The notes beneath the pieces were generated by a model. The model was given only the letters and a program-made list of their open reading frames with translations, was not told the DNA's origin and ran no database searches. A program made the translations under genes and the position numbers. Positions 9,065 to 16,978 of a stretch of 58,847 bases of DNA are shown here, one piece after another (the stretch's first letter is position 1; the number at the start of each line of letters is the position of its first letter). The stretch is from Bacteroidota bacterium (lineage in GTDB: Bacteria; Bacteroidota; Bacteroidia; Chitinophagales; Chitinophagaceae), in assembly GCA_023409975.1 (NCBI GenBank), contig JAEYQO010000005.1:1-58847 (forward strand). The letters run 5' to 3'.

Positions 9065-9679
9065 ATGAAAGTCTTCAAGTTAATTTCATCTGTCCTGCTG
9101 TTGGTTGTTTGCCATGACCTTCAGGCACAAACCTGGACGGACTCGATCCTGAATTACCGGCAGAAATATAAAGAGAAGTTCCTGACGAATAATAGAAGTC
9201 CTTTGAAAGAAGCAGATACAGGTTGGTTGAGGTTTTATGAGCCAAATCCGGAATACAAAGTCCTCGCATCCTTCGAACTCGAGAATACCGACAAGACATT
9301 CCAGATACCTACTTCCGACGGACGAAGCAGAACATTTCGAAAATATGGAACCCTTAAATTCGAGCTAGACGGTATCGCATTCGCCTTGGAGGTCTATCAG
9401 AATCTTGATCTGCTGAAGAATGAGAAATACTGCAACCATCTTTTTCTACCATTTAAGGATCTTACCAACTACGAATCAACCTATGGGGGTGGACGATACA
9501 TTGATCTTACAATCGATGACATCGCAGACAATACACTGGTTCTGGATTTTAATAAAGCCTACAATCCGTGGTGTGCTTTTGGAGGAGGTTATTCCTGCCC
9601 GATTCCTCCGGATGCCAACAAATTAGCAGTAGAAATCCCTGCTGGCGAAAAGAGCTTTGGAAGAGAAATTGATCACTGA
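9065..9679 (+). CDS. exported DUF1684 family protein
   Basis: The 204-residue protein begins with a signal peptide (MKVFKLISSVLLLVVCHD, ending LQAQ). The mature part matches the DUF1684 pattern: a RQKYKEKF-type helix at the start, LRFYEPNPEYKV, a GTLKFELDG strand, a NLFLPFKD-like segment (LFLPFKDLTNYESTYGGGRY), DLTIDD, and a terminal NPWCAFGG-YSCPIPP-NKLAVEIPAGEKSF. The conserved Y-x-P-x-C-Y-like cysteine segment is why DUF1684 is recognised. The biochemical role is unknown. It ends at a bidirectional terminator shared with the outer-membrane operon coming from the right. Its own promoter element lies at 9052. Confidence 0.85.
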   Translation: MKVFKLISSVLLLVVCHDLQAQTWTDSILNYRQKYKEKFLTNNRSPLKEADTGWLRFYEPNPEYKVLASFELENTDKTFQIPTSDGRSRTFRKYGTLKFELDGIAFALEVYQNLDLLKNEKYCNHLFLPFKDLTNYESTYGGGRYIDLTIDDIADNTLVLDFNKAYNPWCAFGGGYSCPIPPDANKLAVEIPAGEKSFGREIDH

Positions 9680-9695
9680 GATCAGGTGTAAAAAA

Positions 9696-9723
9696 GAAGG
9701 CTGTCACGGATGTGACAGCCTTC
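9696..9723. terminator. bidirectional terminator hairpin
   Basis: A 12-bp perfect stem (GAAGGCTGTCAC / GTGACAGCCTTC) with a GGAT loop separates the convergent DUF1684 gene and the second ompH gene. A run of five A precedes the stem, giving a U tract when read on the minus strand. The stem core GGCTGTC recurs at other gene ends in this window. Confidence 0.85.
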
Positions 9724-9741
9724 TGAATAGTTTTTACCGGA

Positions 9742-10245
9742 CTATTTAATACCCAGCCTGGTTTTAACCAGATTCAGAATATTATCTGATTCCTTCGCAT
9801 ACAGCAGTTGACCAGCACTCGCATCAAAAACATAGTCGTAGTTATTTGACTTTGCTACTTCCTTGATGGCTTTGTCGGCTTTCTCAAGGATTGGAGTGTA
9901 AAGCTCCTCTTTCTTTTTTGATACTTTTTCCTGGGCGCTCTGCTGAGTGGTCTGGATACGTTCTTCCAGTTGCTGGATCTCGCGGATCTTCACCTCGCGT
10001 ACAGCCTCAGTCATGGTCTTTTCCTGGGCCTGATATTCCTGAGCTTTCTTCTGGTACTCCTGTACCATTGTCTCTATCTGGTCCTGATAGCTCTTGGCAT
10101 AGGTCTGCAGGTTGGAATCTGCAGCACGAACTTCAGGCATGAGTGCCAGTAATTCGCGGGAATCGATATAACCAAGTTTCACCTGTGCAAACGCCGCATT
10201 ACCGATCAGAAGGCCACAGGCAAGGAACAATACTAATTTTTTCAT
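9742..10245 (-). CDS. OmpH/Skp-family periplasmic chaperone (second copy)
   Basis: A 167-residue exported protein with a signal peptide (MKKLVLFLACGLLIGNAAFA), then KLGYIDSRELLALMPEVRAAD, the conserved OmpH start. Residues about 45-125 form a long charged, Gln/Glu/Lys-rich coiled coil, and the end packs back (DYVFDASAGQLLYA). Skp-type trimers hold unfolded outer-membrane proteins on the way to BamA. The ATG at 10245 is chosen because the signal peptide begins there; a longer in-frame extension to 10290 would add 15 non-conserved residues. It is the last gene of uppS-bamA-ompH-ompH and is followed by the terminator at 9696. Confidence 0.9.
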   Translation of the reverse strand: MKKLVLFLACGLLIGNAAFAQVKLGYIDSRELLALMPEVRAADSNLQTYAKSYQDQIETMVQEYQKKAQEYQAQEKTMTEAVREVKIREIQQLEERIQTTQQSAQEKVSKKKEELYTPILEKADKAIKEVAKSNNYDYVFDASAGQLLYAKESDNILNLVKTRLGIK

Positions 10246-10312
10246 TGAGAGATTATTATAAGTTTTTGAGCTGTGCAAAGTAAACTCCAATATTGTTGTA
10301 TTCCAAGACCCG

Positions 10313-10825
10313 TTACTTTACATTCAGCAATTTTAACACATCATCACTACGATCCAGTTTGGGATCAGCGTAGAACAATGTAACACCTCCGGCCTTATCC
10401 AAAACCAGATCGTAGGCCTTTTGCTGCGCCATTTTCTGAACTGCGTTGAATACTTTATCCTGGATAGGTTTTACAAGTTCCTGACGTTTCTTGAATAGAT
10501 CACCTTCATAGCCAAACCGCTGCTTCTGCAGATCTTTTGCTTCTTTTTCTTTCTGAACGATTTCATCTTCACGCTTTTTCCTCATTTCATCCGAAAGCAT
10601 TGCACGCTCTGCCTGATAGGACTTGTACATTCTTTCAACTTCCTGCATCCGGTTGTCTATCTCTGTCTGCCAGTTTTTCGAAAGATTGTCAAGCGTAGCC
10701 TGAGCATTGGTGTAGTCCGGTATCTTTTCAAGTATATACTTGGAGTCGATGATGCAATAGCGTTGTGCTACCGCACTGAGGGTTCCTGCAAAAACAAGGA
10801 ACAGGCAAAACACTAGTTTTTTCAT
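10313..10825 (-). CDS. OmpH/Skp-family periplasmic chaperone (first copy)
   Basis: This 170-residue protein begins with a signal peptide (MKKLVFCLFLVFAGTLSAVA) followed by QRYCIIDSKYILEKIPDYTNA, the OmpH N-terminal strand and helix. The middle is a coiled coil rich in Glu, Lys and Gln, and the C-terminus (DLVLDKAGGVTLFYADPKLD) matches the beta-forming end of the family. It lies 41 bp downstream of bamA and 67 bp upstream of a second ompH, the usual Bacteroidota arrangement. The two copies are clearly diverged, consistent with an old duplication rather than a recent one. Confidence 0.9.
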   Translation of the reverse strand: MKKLVFCLFLVFAGTLSAVAQRYCIIDSKYILEKIPDYTNAQATLDNLSKNWQTEIDNRMQEVERMYKSYQAERAMLSDEMRKKREDEIVQKEKEAKDLQKQRFGYEGDLFKKRQELVKPIQDKVFNAVQKMAQQKAYDLVLDKAGGVTLFYADPKLDRSDDVLKLLNVK

Positions 10826-10866
10826 ATGGAATTGATGGTTTTGATTTTAAGACTAATTAACAGCTG

Positions 10867-13539
10867 TTAATCCGGCTCAAACCCAAGCATAAAGGTAATC
10901 TTTGTAATATCTCTGAATCCGGTAACTCCCGCAGCTTTATCGTAACGGTCAAATCCTATGCCATAATCAAGTCCCAAAAGACCGAACATTGGTAAAAATA
11001 ACCTAACGCCGACACCCGCAGATCTATTGAGTCTGAATGGATTATAATCTTTGAAGCTTCCCCAGGCATTTGCAGCTTCCACAAAGGCTAAACCATAAAT
11101 TGTTGAGGTAGGACTTAAAGAAAACGGATACCTCAGTTCTGCGGTATACTTGTTGAAGATGGTGGCATTGTTAGCGTAGATCTCATAGCCTCTGTGTGCA
11201 ATGATATCGCGGCCGATGAACGCCTGGAAGCCCTGCAATCCATCACCACCAAGCTGGAATCTTTCGAACGGAGAGAATCCAATGTCTTTATTGTAGTAGC
11301 CGAGGAAACCATACTTAGTTGAAAGCTTCAACACGAACTTTCCGGTAATGTTCTTATACCAGTCAGCCGTGAAGCGGTACTTATGGTACTCGATCCATTT
11401 ATATTTCTCACTTTGATCAAGCGTTGTGAAATCCCGGTCATCAAATGCACTGAACGGAGGGGTGAACTGCATGGTCAGTGATATGTTCGAACCGCTCCTG
11501 GGATACAATGGTTGATCTACAGAATACCTGGCTAATACGACACGGAAGAAGAGGTTGTTACTATAGCCATTATTGAAGTTCTCCAACAGCATATAGTTCT
11601 TTAACTGATAGTTGTTGTAGTTTACACCGTAGGTAAAAATGAAGTTATCATCAGGCCATCTGACACGTTTGCTTAATGACAAACCACCACCGACCATTTG
11701 GAGATAGGATGAGTTTGGATCATTACCAAAGCCAGCTCCTGAAAAACGACTATAGACAAAGCTGGTAGTCAGCGCATTGGGTTTGCGACCGCCCAGCCAG
11801 GGCTCGGTAAAGCTAAAGTTGAGTGAGTTGAAATAACGACCGTTCGACTGATAGTTCAGTGATAGTTTCTGGCCATCTCCGATGGGCAGCGGATCCCAGC
11901 TGGAGGGCTTAAAAATATTTTTTACAGAGAAGTTGTTGAAGAGGATACCAATGTTTCCATAGAAGCGCACACCTCCTCCAAAACCAGCAGAAAGCTGTAG
12001 CTGATCACTGGATTTTTCAACGACACTGTATTCAATATCAACTGTTCCATTCTCAGGATTTGGTGTCGGCTGGATTCCAATTTTTTCCTGATCAAAGAAG
12101 CCCAGGTTGGCAATTTCCCGCTGGGAACGAATCAGGTCAGCCCGGCTGAACTTATTACCTGGCAGCGTACGGAGCTCCCTTCTGATCACGTGTTCATTTG
12201 TCCTGTAGTTACCAACGATGGTCACATTTCTGATAGTCGCCTGAGCTCCTTCAGTGATCACCATTTCGTAATCAATGGTGTCATTGTATATAGCAGTTTC
12301 GCGAGGCACAACACTAAAGAAAAGATACCCATCATCCATGTATAGGCTACTGATATCTTCGCCGCCCTCAGGGCCAATCTGAACCCCTAATCTGCGAAGC
12401 AACAGTTCCTGATTGTACACGTCGCCCTTTCTGATTCCAAGAATACGGCTGAGGTGCTCGTCACTATACTTTGTATTGCCCCTCCAGGAGATATCTCCAA
12501 AGTAGTATCTGCTCCCTTCCTTCACCTTAAGTTCGATATTCAGATTCCCGTTGGAAATATTATACACGGTATCTTCTATGATTGTGGCGTCCCTGTATCC
12601 AAGAGAATTATAGTGGTTGACCAGCGCCTGCTTATCATCCTGAAACTTTTGTTCATTAAACCTGGATGAAGAGAAAATGCCTTTGAATCGCAGGTAGGGA
12701 TCTAATGTTTCAAGAGTTTTAGAGATGGACAAAAACCCGTAGTATTTCAGGTATTCATCCACAGTGATGCGGTCCACTGGATAAACCGTTTCTGCATCTG
12801 CTCTCTGAAGTGTCAGGCGAGGGGCTTCTTTGGTACCGCTGAATGTCCTTTTCAGTCTTGAATCTGTGGCCACCTCATTTCCTGCGATATTAATATGGTT
12901 TATTTTAGTCTTAGAACCTTTGGCGATGTCAAACGTCAGGATCACTGAGTTGGTACTTAATGTATCCACTCTCTCAATCACGTCAACTTTCACCTGGCCG
13001 AATCCCTTGTCAACATAGTGATAGCGAATTCTGTTTACGGCATCAGCTTTCGTTGCTTCGGTTACCACCTTGCCACGGACCAGCGTCACCTTATCCCTGA
13101 GTTCCTGAGCTTCTGATTTCTTAACCCCACGAAAGCTATACCTGCTCAATCTGGGACGTTCTTCTACTCTGATCTCCAGAAAGATCTTATCTGCTACAAT
13201 ATTCGACACGGCAATTTCGACATCCGAAAAAAGCTCCTGTTTCCAAAGATTTTTCAATGCCTTTGAAACTTTGTCGTCGTAAGGCATCATAAGCTTGTCA
13301 CCAACACTGAGTCCGGAAACGATGAGCAGAAGATCTTCGTCAATATATTGCTGACCGGTGACGGTAATACCACCTATTGTGTATTCAGTAGGTTTGGCTG
13401 GTTCGGTAGTTTGACTGCGGTTTCCGAGACCTCCTCTGCTTTCCTCTCCCGGCATTCCCACCTGCGCCTCTATCGTAGAGCTGGCAGAACAAAAAACAAT
13501 AAAACAAAGTAGAAGGGAACGCAAAGTTTGATTAAACAT
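10867..13539 (-). CDS. bamA: outer-membrane protein assembly factor BamA
   Basis: BamA inserts beta-barrel proteins into the outer membrane. The 890-residue product has a signal peptide (MFNQTLRSLLLCFIVFCSASSTIEA), five POTRA domains over roughly residues 50-470 (for example ITVTGQQYIDEDLL and VTIVGNYRTNEHVIRRELRT), and a 16-strand-type barrel to the end. Barrel signatures include QLSAGFGGG, the loop-6 region FQLGGDGLQGF, and the ending ITFMLGFEPD. The ATG at 13539 overlaps the uppS stop by 8 nt, indicating translational coupling; an in-frame extension to 13593 lacks sense as a signal peptide. Downstream are two Skp-like chaperones, the usual partners. Confidence 0.97.
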   Translation of the reverse strand: MFNQTLRSLLLCFIVFCSASSTIEAQVGMPGEESRGGLGNRSQTTEPAKPTEYTIGGITVTGQQYIDEDLLLIVSGLSVGDKLMMPYDDKVSKALKNLWKQELFSDVEIAVSNIVADKIFLEIRVEERPRLSRYSFRGVKKSEAQELRDKVTLVRGKVVTEATKADAVNRIRYHYVDKGFGQVKVDVIERVDTLSTNSVILTFDIAKGSKTKINHINIAGNEVATDSRLKRTFSGTKEAPRLTLQRADAETVYPVDRITVDEYLKYYGFLSISKTLETLDPYLRFKGIFSSSRFNEQKFQDDKQALVNHYNSLGYRDATIIEDTVYNISNGNLNIELKVKEGSRYYFGDISWRGNTKYSDEHLSRILGIRKGDVYNQELLLRRLGVQIGPEGGEDISSLYMDDGYLFFSVVPRETAIYNDTIDYEMVITEGAQATIRNVTIVGNYRTNEHVIRRELRTLPGNKFSRADLIRSQREIANLGFFDQEKIGIQPTPNPENGTVDIEYSVVEKSSDQLQLSAGFGGGVRFYGNIGILFNNFSVKNIFKPSSWDPLPIGDGQKLSLNYQSNGRYFNSLNFSFTEPWLGGRKPNALTTSFVYSRFSGAGFGNDPNSSYLQMVGGGLSLSKRVRWPDDNFIFTYGVNYNNYQLKNYMLLENFNNGYSNNLFFRVVLARYSVDQPLYPRSGSNISLTMQFTPPFSAFDDRDFTTLDQSEKYKWIEYHKYRFTADWYKNITGKFVLKLSTKYGFLGYYNKDIGFSPFERFQLGGDGLQGFQAFIGRDIIAHRGYEIYANNATIFNKYTAELRYPFSLSPTSTIYGLAFVEAANAWGSFKDYNPFRLNRSAGVGVRLFLPMFGLLGLDYGIGFDRYDKAAGVTGFRDITKITFMLGFEPD

Positions 13540-14293
13540 GCTGGGGCGAATTCGTTTGTAGTTGTTCACTGGTTTTTCCAAAGCGGCGCTCACGCTGCTG
13601 GTAATTAGTTATAGCTTCAACGAGATGCGGTTTGCGAAAGGCAGGCCAGTGTACTGGTGTGAAATAGAGTTCTGCATAAGCTAGCTGATATAGCAGAAAG
13701 TTGCTGATCCTGTGTTCCCCACTGGTCCGGATCATCAATTCGGGATCAGGAAATGCTGCAGTTGTGAGGTATGTCTGAAACAATTCATCGTTCACATCTT
13801 CAGGCGCGATGCGACCTGCAGCAGCATCTTTGGCCAGCTTCACTGCAGCCTGCTGGATCTCCCAACGGGAACTATAACTCAGGGCGAGTATGAGATTGAC
13901 TCCATTATTTGCTGCAGTCATTTCTTTGGCCTCATTGAGCTCTCTTTGACAAACCTCCGGCAAGCTCTCAAAATTACCGATGACATGCAGTCTAACGTTG
14001 TTCTTCTTTAATTCCTCCGCTTCCTTTCGTATGGTGTTTACCAATAACTCCATTAAAGCATTTACCTCCTCCCGGGGTCTGTTCCAGTTCTCAGTAGAAA
14101 ATGCATAAAGTGTCAGATAGGAGATCCCAATCTCACCACAGGCATTGACAATCTCACGTACACTGATTACCCCCTCATGATGGCCGTACACCCGGTCTTC
14201 GCCACGCTCCTTCGCCCAGCGACCATTACCATCCATAATAATGGCAATATGTTTTGGCAGCCGGGTCCTGTCAATTTCCTGGTAAATGTCCAT
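13532..14293 (-). CDS. uppS: isoprenyl (undecaprenyl) diphosphate synthase
   Basis: UppS condenses isopentenyl diphosphate units with farnesyl diphosphate to make the C55 carrier lipid for peptidoglycan and surface sugars. The 253-residue product shows HIAIIMDGNGRWAKERG (catalytic Asp and phosphate-binding loop), GHHEGVISVREIV, LTLYAFSTENWNRP, and the terminal PDPELMIRTSGEHRISNFLLYQ with AYAELYFTPVHWP. The ATG at 14293 is chosen because the protein then starts near the conserved core; upstream in-frame sequence is not conserved and the promoter element at 14328 would fall inside it. It is the first gene of the operon with bamA and two ompH genes. Confidence 0.96.
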   Translation of the reverse strand: MDIYQEIDRTRLPKHIAIIMDGNGRWAKERGEDRVYGHHEGVISVREIVNACGEIGISYLTLYAFSTENWNRPREEVNALMELLVNTIRKEAEELKKNNVRLHVIGNFESLPEVCQRELNEAKEMTAANNGVNLILALSYSSRWEIQQAAVKLAKDAAAGRIAPEDVNDELFQTYLTTAAFPDPELMIRTSGEHRISNFLLYQLAYAELYFTPVHWPAFRKPHLVEAITNYQQRERRFGKTSEQLQTNSPQHV

Positions 14294-14327
14294 ACACTTC
14301 TGAGAATACCTCTTTAGAAAAGGTGGG

Positions 14328-14335
14328 CAAAGGTA
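14328..14335 (-). promoter_or_regulatory. -7 element (TACCTTTG) for the uppS-bamA-ompH operon
   Basis: On the minus strand TACCTTTG is a perfect TAnnTTTG match, 34 nt upstream of the uppS ATG at 14293. A CAAA (TTTG on the minus strand) at 14362-14365 is about 26 nt further upstream, a little far for a standard -33 element. Confidence 0.55.
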
Positions 14336-14552
14336 CAAAAATAGCGGCTTGTCTTATGTATCAAAATCGAGGGGTTGGAGTTTAACTACACTTTAACTGC
14401 ATTGTCTATCTGTTCATTTTTAATGAATTGCAATGTTAGTCGTTTGGTAAGACAAATTGCTGCTTTGGCTCCTGAATTGTGTACATACAAAGATATGAGT
14501 GGTGAGTCGTTAGTGGTTCCGACAAAGCCCGAACACAGCAGAACCATGGTAG

Positions 14553-14673
14553 AGCCAGGCTAGGGTCAGGCTAGAGTCAGGCCAGAGTCAGACCTCGGTT
14601 AGAAATGTTCCGGACACATTCTTGACACATTCAGTATTGATTCAGTAATCATTCCGTATCGGTCACTTGCTGG
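14553..14673. repeat. 11-bp-phased degenerate tandem array I
   Basis: Eleven consecutive 11-mers stay in register. The first units are AGCCAGGCTAG, GGTCAGGCTAG, AGTCAGGCCAG and AGTCAGACCTC. After one diverged unit at 14597, five successive units start with TTC (14608, 14619, 14630, 14641, 14652), among them TTCTTGACACA and TTCAGTAATCA. The period equals about one helical turn. The unit sequence drifts along the array while the spacing does not. Confidence 0.7.
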
Positions 14674-14823
14674 TAATAGTTTTTGAGGCTGTTCCGGCAA
14701 GCGGATTACAGTCAAACTTTTCTGTTTTCTTCCTTTTATTCTTAGTCGAAACCTACCCGCATTTGGTGTTTTTTGAAATATTCGGACCAGGGTGGGCCAA
14801 TTTCTCAACCTGCCGACATGGTA

Positions 14824-14878
14824 TTGACAAGGTATCAACAAGGAGTCAACAAGGAGTTAACAAGGAGTCAACAAGGAG
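14824..14878. repeat. 11-bp tandem array II (TCAACAAGGAG units)
   Basis: Five adjoining 11-mers: a degenerate TTGACAAGGTA, then TCAACAAGGAG twice, TTAACAAGGAG, and TCAACAAGGAG. Three of the last four units are identical, so this array is younger or better conserved than array I. It is 22 units of nothing coding and lies about 245 bp before the upp start. Confidence 0.9.
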
Positions 14879-14973
14879 TCATCCCCCATTCTCGTTCGTC
14901 AAGATAATTGATGTTGTAATTGCATATGACGGGAAAAGCTGGTCCCGCATATTTGATGCCAAAGATTTTCTTT

Positions 14974-15017
14974 CCGCGCCAGGCGCGGTGTTGCTGTGTG
15001 TTGCGCAACAACAGCAA
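14974..15017. promoter_or_regulatory. adjacent inverted repeats upstream of upp
   Basis: CCGCGCC-A-GGCGCGG (14974-14988) is immediately followed by a nested inverted repeat: TTGCTG (14991-14996) pairs with CAGCAA (15012-15017) around the perfect palindrome TGTTGCGCAACA (14999-15010). If transcribed these would form two stem-loops about 110 bp before upp. There is no T tract, so a simple terminator is unlikely; they may be remnants of a small mobile element or a leader structure. Confidence 0.5.
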
Positions 15018-15124
15018 TGGGTTTAGATGAAAAGGGTTTCTCAGTTTTGCAGGACAGATGACATCGTCCGACTCCTTCTGTCCCGGCTAACTCATCTTTG
15101 GAATCAATCATTTATCTTCGTCTT

Positions 15125-15775
15125 ATGGTCACCAATTTGAGCTCAGGCAATTCCATTCTCTCTGAATGGGTCCGGGAGATCCGGGATACTGAATGTCATC
15201 AGGATCGTTTACGATTCCGAAGAAATCTGGAACGTATCGGTGAAGTTGCAGCCTATGAGATCAGTAAGCATCTACCATACAAAGAAGTGCTGGTTCAGAC
15301 GCCTCTTGGTGAAGCCCGTTGTGTAGAGCTTGAATACCAACCTGTTCTCGCAACGATTCTACGTGCTGGCCTGCCACTCCACAACGGACTGCTCAATTAT
15401 TTTGATAAAGCTGACAACAGCTTTGTTGCTGCTTATCGCAAGCATCACAGGGACGGAAGCTTCGAAATCGCTCAGCACTATGTCACAAGTCCCTCGCTGG
15501 AAGGGCGTCCGCTGATTCTGGCTGACCCCATGCTCGCTACTGGTGCCTCACTGGTACTGGCGCTACAGACTCTTACAGAGAATGAACGTCCCTCTCAGGT
15601 TCATATTGTAACTGCAATAGCCTGTACTGTTGGAATTGAATATGTAGAACGCAGGTTTCCAGAGGCGCATATCTGGACGGCAGACGTCGATGATGAACTT
15701 ACAGCCAGAGGCTACATCGTGCCGGGATTGGGAGACGCCGGAGACCTGGCTTTTGGCGAAAAAAGCCAGTCCTGA
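15125..15775 (+). CDS. upp: uracil phosphoribosyltransferase
   Basis: Upp salvages uracil to UMP using PRPP. The 216-residue product shows the family pattern: MVTNLS at the start, RFRRNLERIGEVAAYEISK, LATILRAGLPLHNGLL, and the PRPP-binding loop LILADPMLATGASLVLAL, then VPGLGDAGDLAFG at the end. The ATG at 15125 is preferred over the TTG at 15098, because family members begin with this MVTNLS-like sequence. TATCTTCG at 15113-15120 is one mismatch from the -7 consensus. The gene stands alone; a weak hairpin (CAGGGA / TCCCTG, 15785-15804) follows it. Confidence 0.95.
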   Translation: MVTNLSSGNSILSEWVREIRDTECHQDRLRFRRNLERIGEVAAYEISKHLPYKEVLVQTPLGEARCVELEYQPVLATILRAGLPLHNGLLNYFDKADNSFVAAYRKHHRDGSFEIAQHYVTSPSLEGRPLILADPMLATGASLVLALQTLTENERPSQVHIVTAIACTVGIEYVERRFPEAHIWTADVDDELTARGYIVPGLGDAGDLAFGEKSQS

Positions 15776-15878
15776 AAGGCCAACCAGGGAATCTTAAATC
15801 CCTGTCTTGCATAATAATCAGATAATTCCTATTTTGGATGCAGAAATCAATTAAAACTACCTACAAAACGAATTTTCG

Positions 15879-16931
15879 ATGAAGAAAATATTACTAGGAC
15901 TTGGTGCGGCAATGGTGTTTTTCAGTGCTGCTAAGGCTCAGGACGTGCATTTTACCCAGTATTTTGCATCTCCATTGACGCTGAATCCTGCACTTACTGG
16001 TTTAACTGAATGTGATATTCGTCTCGCCGCAAATTATCGTACGCAATGGTATAGCGTGTCTGATAATCCATATACAACTGCTGCCCTGTCATTCGATATG
16101 GCAACAATGAAAGGAAAGCTCGCAAATGGCGATGCTGTTGGTGTAGGGCTTCTTCTGATGTATGATAAAGCGGGTATGGGCGCTCTTACAAACGTAACTG
16201 CCGGTGTATCTGCCGCCTATCATAAATCAATAGGCATGGAGAACAAGCACTATGTTTCACTGGGTGTTCAGGGTGCTCTAGTTCAGAAAAGCATAGATTG
16301 GAGCAAATTGAGTTTTGAAGACATGTTTGATCCGGGTACGGGTTATCCGATATTTCCAACCGGAGAACGCCCTCCCAATCGTGATTTAAACTACCCTGAT
16401 TTCAACATCGGTCTTATGTATAGCGGTCGTGTTTCTGACTATGCAACTGCCTATGGAGGTGTATCGATATATCACCTCACAACACCAGTTGAATCTTTCC
16501 TTGCAAGCGGAGGCGGCTCTGAAGATCATCGCTTAAGCCGTCGTTATTCTGCCTATCTGGGTGGTTCTTTCGACCTGAACGAGAATATGGTGCTTTATGC
16601 CAGTGCGTTATATCAGGAGCAGGCTGCCGCCAGCGAGGTAATCCTGGGTGCTGCAACGGGCTTCGTATTGAATCCGGGTTTTGATTCAGAATTCTCTCAA
16701 AGCACCATTCTTTATCTCGGAGGCTGGTACCGCTACGGCGATGCCATTTCTCCCTATGTGGCTCTGGCCTGGTCAAAGATGCAGCTGGGAATTAGCTATG
16801 ATGTAAACGTTTCAAGCTTTACACCGGCTACGAACGGTAACGGTGCTTATGAAATAAGCCTCACTTTCAATGGCTGTATCAACAAACGCGAGCGTGCACC
16901 TCAATACAATTTTGCTTGTCCTAAGTTTTAA
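15879..16931 (+). CDS. PorP/SprF family outer-membrane protein
   Basis: The 350-residue protein has a signal peptide (MKKILLGLGAAMVFFSAAKAQ) and the PorP/SprF opening DVHFTQYFASPLTLNPALTG, then ANYRTQWY and repeated amphipathic strands with a GLMYSGR-type segment. It is predicted to be an outer-membrane beta barrel. PorP/SprF proteins associate with type IX secretion and gliding machinery, and many paralogs pair with a large adhesin or an OmpA/PE-peptidoglycan protein. No such partner is adjacent, so this is a solitary paralog. The C-terminal CINKRERAPQYNFACPKF is unusual in carrying two Cys residues. A strong terminator follows. Confidence 0.9.
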   Translation: MKKILLGLGAAMVFFSAAKAQDVHFTQYFASPLTLNPALTGLTECDIRLAANYRTQWYSVSDNPYTTAALSFDMATMKGKLANGDAVGVGLLLMYDKAGMGALTNVTAGVSAAYHKSIGMENKHYVSLGVQGALVQKSIDWSKLSFEDMFDPGTGYPIFPTGERPPNRDLNYPDFNIGLMYSGRVSDYATAYGGVSIYHLTTPVESFLASGGGSEDHRLSRRYSAYLGGSFDLNENMVLYASALYQEQAAASEVILGAATGFVLNPGFDSEFSQSTILYLGGWYRYGDAISPYVALAWSKMQLGISYDVNVSSFTPATNGNGAYEISLTFNGCINKRERAPQYNFACPKF

Positions 16932-16950
16932 TTGATCATAACTACATTAA

Positions 16951-16978
16951 AAAAGGCTGCCCTCGGGCAGCCTTTTTT
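16951..16978. terminator. terminator hairpin after PorP/SprF
   Basis: GGCTGCCC pairs with GGGCAGCC (16955-16972, tight loop), flanked by A and T runs on either side (TTTTTT at 16973-16978). It can serve both the plus-strand PorP/SprF gene and the minus-strand glycosylase gene whose stop is at 16977. Confidence 0.88.

Larger units (their letters stand above)
14336..15112. other. long gene-free stretch between uppS and upp with phased arrays
   Basis: I find no convincing gene here: the short frames have no start context or family match. The stretch contains an 11-bp-periodic array (14553-14673), a second 11-bp array with a different unit (14824-14878), and a pair of inverted repeats (14974-15017). 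The intervening part (14674-14823) is unremarkable, with a T-rich segment around 14710-14740. It lies between divergent promoters. Confidence 0.7.

Noticed and set aside
14553..14878. CRISPR array
   Set aside because: Units are 11 bp and contiguous, with no spacers and no cas genes.
15785..15804. Terminator for upp
   Set aside because: Only a 6-bp stem (CAGGGA / TCCCTG) with an 8-base loop and no T tract, too weak to list as a terminator.
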